The notes beneath the pieces are model-generated. The model worked only from the letters and a program-made list of their open reading frames with translations. It was not told where the DNA came from and ran no database searches. Shown here piece after piece: positions 1-9,500 of a stretch of DNA of 10,204 bases. Source of the stretch: an uncultured Paraprevotella sp. (GTDB lineage: Bacteria; Bacteroidota; Bacteroidia; Bacteroidales; Bacteroidaceae); NCBI GenBank assembly GCA_900766785.1, contig CAAFWT010000217.1:1-10204 (forward strand), written 5' to 3'. The position numbers and the translations under genes are program-made. Position 1 is the first letter of the stretch, and each line of letters begins with the position of its first letter.

Positions 1-126
1 GGTGTACATCGGAACGAAGTGGAGATGTGCCCGGATAAACCCAAACACATAAGTATCTGCCTGGAGGGCAGTACGCCAGAGGACTAGTTCTATAATTCCC
101 CACGGAATATCTACAGAGCCGAGAAT

Positions 127-143
127 CGGTCAGATGACCGTTT
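127..143 (+). terminator. Small GC-rich hairpin, possible weak terminator of an upstream gene
   Basis: CGGTC (127-131) and GACCG (136-140) form a perfect five-pair stem around the four-base loop AGAT, followed by only three T residues before GG. The stem is short and the T tract poor, so this is at best a weak intrinsic terminator for something left of the window. It could equally be a chance inverted repeat. It lies near where the sequence becomes AT-rich. Confidence 0.2.
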
Positions 144-246
144 GGCTTGAATGTGGAAACGTAAAAATCCATATATCAAGGCCCGTGCTGTTTATGCCTA
201 AACAACAATTTAAATGCCTATTCTCAAAATATTGCCTTCTGTATTT

Positions 247-254
247 TAGATTTG
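247..254 (+). promoter_or_regulatory. Match to the Bacteroidetes -7 box (TAnnTTTG)
   Basis: TAGATTTG matches the known Bacteroidetes -7 consensus TAnnTTTG exactly. The usual -33 TTTG element, expected about 19-23 bases upstream, is not there; the nearest TTG (232-234) is only 12 bases away. If used, it would give a leader of roughly 195 bases before the start codon at 456. In DNA this AT-rich the octamer could occur by chance, so it is only a candidate. Confidence 0.2.
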
Positions 255-290
255 TTAACCTCATGGCAGAAGTTAGTGAGCAGTTTTTCC

Positions 291-298
291 TACTTTTG
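291..298 (+). promoter_or_regulatory. Second match to the Bacteroidetes -7 box
   Basis: TACTTTTG is another exact match to TAnnTTTG, about 160 bases before the start codon. No clear TTTG lies at the proper -33 spacing. A third, weaker candidate is TATCTGTA at 383-390, with TTG at 356-358 about 24 bases upstream, which would give a more usual leader of about 60 bases. The sequence alone cannot decide among the three. Confidence 0.2.
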
Positions 299-416
299 CA
301 TTGGTAAATGTATGGATTTCCATTTGAGTGGTCTTTCATGACCTTTTCTGTTCTGTTGCTGTCAGACATGTTATCTCATCGGTATCTGTAGGTCGTGAAT
401 AATGTAATTCTCCGCA

Positions 417-435
417 GTCAAACCTATTGTCAAAC
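417..435 (+). repeat. Tandem GTCAAAC direct repeat just before the start codon
   Basis: GTCAAAC occurs at 417-423 and again at 429-435, a 12-base period, ending 20 bases before the ATG at 456. The first copy is followed by CTA and the second by TAA, so similarity continues slightly past the core. It could be a regulator half-site pair, a transcript feature near the ribosome landing zone, or chance. Confidence 0.35.
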
Positions 436-455
436 TAATATAAAAATTCTATGAT

Positions 456-587
456 ATGAAACGATTTGAAAACAGTATGCGCACAAGCATCCCGCCATCC
501 TTACATGGTGGAGGATTCATCAGAAAGCGATTGCTGATGTGTCTGTTATTGATTGCTCCTTTCGTGTCTGGTCTATCGTTATGGGCA
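456..587 (+). other. Signal peptide region, residues 1-44
   Basis: The N-terminus has basic residues at K2, R3 and R23-K24-R25, then a hydrophobic core from L26 (LLMCLLLIAPFVSG) ending SLWA, with likely cleavage after A44 before Y45-D46. The n-region of about 25 residues is long for a Sec signal. Starting at M8 (477) would shorten it to 18 and keep the basic cluster; M28 would lose it. Cysteine C29 lies early in the core without a lipobox around it, so a lipoprotein is unlikely. Confidence 0.85.
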
Positions 588-3500
588 TATGATACCAGTA
601 AACCTACCACCTATGGTAACAGTGTTGGCACATATCCAAATTCTGTGCACCTGGGGTTTGAATGGGCGTTCTACAACTATGATGTAGATGGCTCAAGTAC
701 TGCTAATGCCGGTTATCATGGACCGGTAACTATGACCATCAATGGGGAGGAGGTTTTGGATACCAATGGTAAGACCCTTAACCTCAGAGATGTTTGGGCG
801 TTAATTACCGACCAGACTAGTGCTGATAAAAATCTGAAGCAAAAGAATAATCCAGGCATTGTTAGCAATATCACATCATTCAAGACAACCAACAATTCCG
901 GAACGATTGTTTTCTCCAATCTTAGAGAAGGAAACAATTGCTGGGAAGCCATACATGTGGATATTATCTTAGCGAGATATCTTCATGACAACAAGACGAT
1001 AGTGCAAATAAAGGGAACCTGGGATAATGATAATAAACCGTACGTAAGCGATACACGTACACTAACGTTTAACCCGCCCTCCGTTACATCATTGCCTACG
1101 TTCTCGGTAAAGAGACCAGCTAATGGCATGGCACAGCTTTCGGCCACTCTTACCAAGCAAACTTACAAATACGCTGGATCAAAGACCTCAAGCGGAGTAT
1201 GGGGCTACAAGTTCCACTTTGCAAAGAAAATCAACACATCAAGTTTCTGGCCCGTTTCAGCAGACCGCTACACCATCAAGAAGGCAGGAACGAGTGAGTC
1301 GACGCTTCAGGACCGAAACGCTACTGACTATGATCTCGGTACAGGTGCATCCAGTGTGGCAGTAACGATGGATGTTCCGAACAACTATGTTCCGACCACC
1401 ATTTATCCTCTTGTGACAAGATATGCCGAAAAATATACTATATTCCCATACAATAATAATGGAAGTACAGCCGTCACTCAGCCTGTAAGTGTCAATAAAT
1501 ATGTCACGGTAAAGGTTCCTGGGTTCCCTCGCCCCAATCCCTGTGGAGGAGAGAATCCTAAGAGCACTCTTGCAGGTGCCATGACTGCAGTTGTTGACTC
1601 ATGGACAAAAAATATTACTCTGACCTGGACTCCTCAGGTGTATGACGCTAAGTGTGTCAAGACGGAAGGTAAATGGGTTGTGTTCCGTAAACCGAACAAA
1701 TCGGGTGGCGTATACGAGCGTATTGGTGACCAGGATTACAGCGTATATGGCAACAAACAGAATTCCTTTGTTGACACAAAAGATAAGGAATATGGCGTGG
1801 AATATATTTATACGGTAGCCTTTGAGCCGAAGGAATGGAATACCACACTGGCTACTCCGTCTCAGGCATCAGATCTTTCTGCTTCTGTGAAAATTACCAT
1901 GACGAGAGATAATCCTCTGAAGAATCTCACGGCAAGTAAGAATCTGGAAGGCGAGATACAGGTGGACTGCGAATTCACCAGCATACCGGACGCTTCGAAA
2001 AAGACATACACCATCGTTCTATACAAGCGCTTGAAAACCAAAGACAATTCCGGAATATGGATCACATCCGACGATTTCAAATATAACGTTGAGGCAGACG
2101 TGAACAAATGCACTTTCCATGATAGGGGTGCAGCCAATGCATGTCAGACGTATGAATACAAGGCAACGGTGACGGCACAGGAGACAACCTTCAGCATAGG
2201 CGAAAACGGTGGTGTCGAAGGAGCGATAATAGGTGCCACGAATGTCACGAGCGTAGTGGCAAGCCGTGGAACCTATAGTGGTACCGTGCGTCTTACATGG
2301 GACGTGGACCAGAAAGGTACCGATCCCACCTACTTCGACGTGCAGCGCAGAGTGCTTGGCAGCACGCAGGAGACAGACTATCAGACCATATACACGACAT
2401 CAGGAGTGTCTAATATATACAGCTATGAGGATAACACGGCGCAGGCTGGTACTTATTATCAGTATCGTGTGCAATGTTACCGCAATTGTCAGGAGGATGA
2501 CTCCAAAGAGCCTGTGTATTCTTATGGACTTTCTCAGCAGACCGATGGTTTTGCTCTGGCCACTGGTGTCATCAGCGGTCGCATCTCTTATGGTACCGGA
2601 ACAGCCGTAGACGGTGTAAAGGTCAGCCTTGAGGCAAACTCCACCGATGGTGATGCTCTGACCTCATTCCATTCCATGCGCATCCAAGGCTCAAAATCAT
2701 ACGTCTGCCTTGATAAGACGGCACAGAAAGACAGCACTGAGTATTTCTCCGTCTTTTCCAACTCGTGGACCGTTCAGATGTATTATAGGTCAGACTCCAT
2801 TAGGAACAGTAGAAATACGTTCTTTGATGCAGGCATCATGAGCTTGTGCGCCAGTGACGGAGAATTTAATTATATAGCAGAACGCTATTATTATCAGAAT
2901 AATAAATGGCAATCAACTGGAGAGTGGTATCCTACAGGTATAAGAATTGTTAAGGGCAAGTACTATAATATGTCTTTCACGTATAATAAGGAAGACGCAG
3001 ACAGTACATTTATCTTACGTGTAATAGACGAGGATGGCAACATGCAGAAAAAGGTTTTCAGTGCTTCTGTAGATCCCTATTATCATCAAAACATAGATAG
3101 CGCGGAAATCAGGAAGATTGCCCGCAGACTGATTTATTTTGGGAACAGAGGTAATGGCAGAAATACCTATTGCGTTGCCAATATCGACGAGTGTCGCATC
3201 TGGCGCAAGGCTCTCACCGATGCCGAATTGATGCGCAACTACAATCGAGTACTTTCCGGTTCCGAGGATGGACTTTGGGTGTACTATAAGTTTGACGAGG
3301 GTATCCAAGACCAGTCCATAGCCTATGACTACTCGAAATCAGGCGGCACACCGAACGGTAACCATGGTGAAATCAAGACTATGAGTGTTTCCGATATTGT
3401 ACCGAACAAGGACATGCTCTCCATCAGTGGATTGACAGACCAGAACGGAAACTACACCATCAGCGGTGTTCCCTTCTCGGGCGATGGTACCACCTATTCC

Positions 3501-6500
3501 ATCATCCCGTCCCTGGGTGTTCATGACTTCAACCCATCCAAGTCAAGCCGTTTCGTATGTGGCTCATCGCTGGTATACAGCGGAGTGGACTTTACCGATG
3601 AGTCTTCCTTCAAGGCAAGTGGTATAGTGCGTTATGCGGGTACCACCATTCCTGTGGAGGGCTGTACGGTGTATGTGGACGGACAGGCTGCCAGCATGAA
3701 CGGCAATCTGGTACAGACAGATGCGAAGGGTGAATTCCTGGTAAGCGTACCCATCGGTAACCATTATATAGAGGTCAAGAAGGATGGCCACACCTTTGTC
3801 AGCAAAGGACGCTTCCCCGCCGACGACAATGGAGTGGGAACCACCGAATTGTTCAATGATGAGAAGCGTAATATCACATTCTGGGATACCACTCTGGTCA
3901 ATTACACCGGACGTATCGTGGGAGGTACCATCCAGGCTGATAAGCCTTTGGGATACAAGCAGAGCCAGAACAACATCGGACGCGCAACGTTGAAGTTGGA
4001 GTATAAGGGCACCGGAGTCTTCAATGCTATTATGATAAAAAAGACAGAGACGTCCTACTCTTTTGAGCCTAATCCATCAATAGCAGAGGTGCCTTCACAG
4101 ACCGACAACATCAAGAGTCATGCGTATCGCGGAGCTGGAGATAATTCACAATTTGTCTACATCACCACCGACAGTCTCACGGGTGAATTCTCTGCCATGC
4201 TTCCCCCATTGTCCTATGCTCTGGAGGAGGTGAAATTAGTCAATAACGACAAGGAAAATCCCTATGCAGGAAAGAACCTGTTGAAGAATGACAATAATCC
4301 AGTGGAGTTGACCGATCCTCTTGTGGAATCGTGTGATACCACGTTCACCGAGGGCGGCAAGGCACAAACGTATGCCTATCATACAGCCTACAAGTACGCT
4401 TGGCGTACGGATGCTTTCTTCGAAGTCACTCAGCAGAACTGTATAGAGGATGAGTTCGGTATTGACAGTTATGAGATAAATGATGAGATAGGCAAACTCA
4501 TGGTGGATGTTCGCAAGCGTGTCAAGGGTAGCAGCCAGCAGGATTCCGTTGTCTACAACTATGGTTATCCTCTCTTCGTTTCACAGGACAAGTACACCTT
4601 CAATATCAAGGCTTATGAACAGTATGTCAACTATGATGTGCGGTCCGACGAGGATAACCAGCATCCTGTGGATAGGGTGCCCTTGAGTGGACTACCTGTG
4701 ACCATCAGCAATGCCCTCTCTGGTGACCAGACTGTGTATATGAAGAATAATACCGCGGGAGGAACACCTGGTGAGGTGCACGAGCTGAAGACAAACAGCA
4801 TTGAGCTCGACAGTCTGGGCCAGTTCTCCTATACATGGATGGCCGGACTGCCCAACATCCAGTCTCCTTACGTCAGAGCCGTACAGTTCTATTACGACAT
4901 AGATGGTGAGACGAAGAAGTGGAGGGATGGCGGACTCAAGGCAGTCATTCTGGGTTCTTTGCCCACAGGAAGCAACTTTGTGACTCAGGGTCCCGACCTT
5001 CTTGATATGGTTTTGCGCGATCCTCCAGGGTCATACTCAAGTGCCAGCTGGACCAAGGGAACCGTCAGCAGCCAGTTCTCTTCCTATGGTAAGGTGTGGT
5101 CTTCTGACACAGGTTCTATGATTACGAAGAAAACAGGTCTTCAGGCAACAATTTTGACTGGAGGTATAGGATTCATGATGGAAACCAATACAAAAGTTGA
5201 TAATGACCAAGCAATAGGAGTGACCGTTTCTACAACAGGTGAGAATGCAAGTTCGTGGACAAGAACCATCACCACAGAGAGGAGCATCTCCACATCCACC
5301 GATCCTGAATATGTGGGTGCCAACGGAGATATCTTTATCGGTTCGTCCACCAACATCATCTTCGGCAAGGCCGACGAGGTGGGACTCGTCAGAGTTGGAG
5401 GTGGAAACACTGCAGAATTGACAAAAAAAGAGGTTACCACCACCGGACTTACCTATGGCACGGAGTTCCAGCACACGGTATCCCATATTGAGAATTATCT
5501 TCTGCCCAACCTGGAATTGCTGAGAAACAATCTTCTTACTACGGTGCCTGACGTGAACAGCTACACCAACAACAAGAATCATGTGGTATACGTGACTTCA
5601 CTCACGCCCGATGACCCTGCCTTTGGCTCTGACAATGATGATGCCGATGTGTGGGGAAATGAAGCCACCAAGAGTCCTTCTTCGGCCGGTAAATCCTATA
5701 GGATGGTACTGCCCAAGTCGGTTCCTAACGATGCCATATTTGTTGACTCGGTGATGTTCTACAACAATTCCATCAAGAACTGGATTCTGCATTTGGCTAA
5801 TAACGAGAAGCAGAAGGTGGATGCTTATGAAAAGCAAAAGGATTATCTCGTCAACAATCTGTCATTTGATGGAGGTTCTGCAGTCACCATGACCCAGACT
5901 ACAGACACCACCAAGACCAGCAGTCATGATGAGACCACCATGGGACTCATCAATGTAGCCCTTTCTACAGGTTTGTTGATCAATGGCGTTGGACTTTCTG
6001 CAGAGTTAACAACGATGACCGGAGGTGGCTCACATGAGACATCGGAGTCTTCCACCACAGAGTCCACCAGCTTCACCTATACGCTGGAGGATAATCCAGG
6101 CGACGCACTCTCGGTGGACGTCTATGACTATCATGACGGATGGGCTCCCATGTTCCGTACAAGAGGCGGACAGACCTCTGCTCCTTACGAGGGAGAGGTG
6201 CGTACCTCATATTATGAGCCTGACCAGAAGATTCTCATGGAAGGTACCATGCAGATAGAGAAGCCTGAACTGGCGGTGGACAGCCTCAAGTGGTCTATGG
6301 TCAGCAACGTTCCCACAGGTGGAGCAGCCAGTTATACACTGAGTCTCTACAACAACTCCGAGACCAAGGACGATATGTACTACAGACTCCTGGTCAATGA
6401 TGAGACCAATATCACCGGTGCCAAGCTCACCATAGACGGACTGCCTCTCACAGGAGAGGGCAGAATCATCAGGATTCCTGCCACAGAGACCGTCACCAAG

Positions 6501-9500
6501 ACGCTCTTGCTGGAGCAGACCAACCAGAGCATTCTCCAGTATGACAGCATCAGCATCACACTGGCCTCTCTGGTGCAGTACGATCCTGCCAGCGACTGGC
6601 CACCCATTGCCGACACCATCTATGTGTCTGCACAGTTCGTGCCTTCCTCTTCTCCCGTGCACATGGCTTTAGACAAGGATGTCATCAATACCATCACCAG
6701 CGACACCCTGTGCATCACGTTCGACCAGTTTGACCGCAACTATGCCAACCTGAAGGGATTCCGCATCCAGAGTTTCGAACCAGGTGCCACCGATTGGCTC
6801 AACATACGGGAATATGTACTTGATCCCAACAACGTGCCCAACGGCAAACTGCTCTTGCCCAATGAGGCCAGTGTGGATTACTCTTACAATATGCATAACT
6901 TGAGCGATGGTCTCTATCGCTTCAGGGTGCTCTCTATAAGCTCTTACGGAGGACGTGAGATTACACGTTCCAGCAATGAGATTGCCATCAACAAGGATAT
7001 GCGTAAGCCCATGTCACTCGGCATGCCTCAGCCCACCAATGGTATCCTGGGCGTGGGTGATGACATCAGCGTCACCTTCAACGAGGATATTGTCAGTGGT
7101 GCACTTACCGAAGATGACAACTTCGAGATAACGGCTGTGCTCAATGGTTCGCAGATAGAACACAATACTGCCCTGGCTCTGCAGGGAGTAGAGCGTGCAG
7201 CTTCCACCGAAGCATCCATCTCACTGGCAGGCAAGAGCTTCTCCACGGACATGTGGCTGTACATAGAGAGTGACGGTACCATCCTCTCGCATGGAAGCGG
7301 TACCGAGAAGTTCGTTCTCTCTGTAGACCAGGATCACCATCTCGTAATAGCTGTTGGCACAGAATCCTTCGTTTCCAAGGATGTGATGCCCATGGACACC
7401 TGGTGCTACCTCACCGTAAGTTATGAGGCAGCCGAAGGCGAGGGAATCCTCAACGCCACTGTTTCAGAATCTTCCAATACCACACCGCTCTTCAAAGCCA
7501 ATCATGTTCCTGCCTACAACGGAGTGGGTGCACTCAGTATCGGAGAGGGAATCAGGGGAGCCATCCACGAGCTCACCCTCTGGGATGTGGCTCATGACAA
7601 TGGCAAGGCACAGCTGGACCGACAGCGTACCAAGTCTCCCTCCACTGCCAACCTCATGGGTTACTGGAAGATGAACGAGGGCGAGGGCAACAAGGTTACC
7701 GACTACGCACGCAACCGCCATCTGGTTTCTGCTGGAGAGACCTGGTATATAAATAATGAGAACAAGGCTGTGGTTCTGGACGGTTCTTCCTATGTGAACA
7801 TCTTCATAGGTGACCTGGCAGCGGATGCCGAGGACAACCAGGCTGTGGAGTTCTGGATAAAGGCTGACAAGCAGCAGGGCGAGGCTCAGATTCTGAATAT
7901 GGGTAAGAACGGCCTCTGGATGGACGAAAGCGGACAGCTCAAGTTCACCTCTGCCGACAATACTTACGATGCAGGTACCACATCGCTCTCCGACAACGAA
8001 TGGCACCACGTTGCCCTCAACGTCTTGCGCACAGGCAACACCACACTCTATGTGGACGGACAGCGCACCTTCAGCATCTCCTCACGCAATGTGGCCACAT
8101 TCAATGACGATTACCTCCAGATAGGAGCACGTCGTATCGTGGACAGTACACACTCTTACACCGTGTCTTATGACCGCCATCTTACCGGTCTTGTGGATGA
8201 GGTGAGACTGTGGAATGCCACTCTGGATGCTACCACACTTGGCAACAACCGCAAGCTGAGACTGACAGGCGATGAGGCTGGTCTGGTGGCTTACTTCCCA
8301 TTCGAGAAGAAGAAGCTTGAAGCTGGTCAGGTAAGGACCGAGGCTTACAGCTCCAGTATCGTTCCTGGCGGAGAGACACACACGGCCACCTATGGCACGG
8401 ATGCCCTTACCTTCACCGACCAGGCACCTGCCCTCTTGCCCAAGCCTTCGCTGGTCAATGTGGCATTCTCTTATACGGCAAGCAACAATAAGGTGGTCAT
8501 CAGCCTCGACGAGGAGCCTGCTGCCATAGAGGGTTGCACCATCAACTTCAAGGTTAAGCGTGTGAAGGACAACAATGGAAACTATTCTGACCCCATTTGC
8601 TGGACGGCATTCGTGAGCCGCAACAGTCTGGCTTGGACCGAGGATAAGTTCAGCCTCACACAGCAGGGTGGAGAGGAGACCACCTTCGTGGCCACCATCA
8701 CCAACAAGGGTGGCACACAGCAGGAATGGTATCTGACGGGTCTGCCTGCATGGCTCCAGGCCGACGTGGAGAATGGCTATGTCGATCCGCTCTCTTCTGT
8801 TGACATCGCATTCACCGTGAGCAAGACATGTCCCATAGGCAAGTATGCCGAGACCATCTATCTGGTCAATGGTGATGACCTGGCTCAGCCTCTGGCTCTC
8901 AACGTTACCGTTACAGGCGAAGTTCCCGACTGGGCTGTGGATGCCAGCAAGTATAGCAGTTCCATGAACGTGGTGGGCACCGTGTCAGTGAATGGTGTTC
9001 CTTCCACAGACACCGACGATATCGTGGGCGCCTTTGTGGACGGCGAATGCCGCGGCGTGGCCAAGCTTTCTTACAGTAAACGCTATGACGAGTACTTCCT
9101 GATGCTCGATGTGGCCTGTCAGTCTTCCGAGAAGGACAAGGAGATAGAGTTCCGTATCTATGACGCCAGCACAGGCATCGTATGGCCCGTGGTGGAGACC
9201 ACTCCTGTGGTTAAACTCACTTCGGGAGCTATCTGTGGCTCATTTGCCGCCCCCGTCCGCCTCAATGCCCTCAACCTCATTGAGCAGACCATTGCCCTGA
9301 ACTCAGGATGGAACTGGACCTCTCTGGCTGTCAATGCCGAGGATATGAGCTTAGGTGCAGTGATGAGTGGCGTGGCAGGAGAGAGTGTCTTGATGAAGAG
9401 CAAGACCGCCTCTTCCATGACCAACGACGGTATCTGGGAAGGTACTCTCACCAACCTCAATGTTCGTGATATGTACAAGGTACTCATGTCATCAGATGCT

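Larger units (their letters stand above)
1..455. other. Upstream region with no supportable gene
   Basis: This stretch precedes the giant gene and I see no convincing coding region in it. The first line (1-60) is about 48 percent GC by hand count, while 181-240 is about 37 percent, which fits a switch from the edge of another element into AT-rich leader DNA. Short open frames touch the left edge on both strands: plus frame 1 runs to TAG at 85-87, plus frame 2 to TAA at 50-52, and a minus frame is open from 129 to 1. None is long enough to identify. A 79-codon minus-strand frame at 130-369 has no recognisable family features. I found no tRNA, 5S rRNA or riboswitch signature. Confidence 0.6.

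Noticed and set aside
95..108. ATTCC-CCAC-GGAAT inverted repeat
   Set aside because: Five-pair AT-rich stem with no T tract; too weak to call a terminator or operator.
194..220. ATGCCTA direct repeat with a 20-base period
   Set aside because: Only seven bases in AT-rich DNA, far from the start codon; likely chance.
130..369. 79-codon minus-strand ORF upstream of the giant gene
   Set aside because: No recognisable motif, no signal peptide, no good ribosome context, and the length is within chance for this region; kept only as a low-interest remark.
2266..2610. 114-codon plus-strand frame overlapping the giant gene
   Set aside because: Out-of-frame shadow, rich in Arg and Cys without domain pattern; the main frame encodes FnIII-like sequence here.
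5037..5582. 181-codon open frame on the minus strand
   Set aside because: It lies codon-for-codon opposite the giant gene. Antisense stops in this register require TTA, CTA or TCA codons in the sense strand, which are rare here, so long antisense frames are expected. The protein has no family features.
6207..6662. 151-codon open frame on the minus strand
   Set aside because: Antisense shadow in the same register; sense strand is coherent Ig-like coding sequence.
2280..7979. Ten GGTACC sites, more than expected by chance in 10 kb
   Set aside because: Explained at least in part by frequent Gly-Thr written with the preferred codons GGT and ACC; most are in frame with the gene and need no separate function.
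7464..8009. 181-codon open frame on the minus strand
   Set aside because: Same antisense register and same explanation; the sense strand here encodes clear LamG-like domains.
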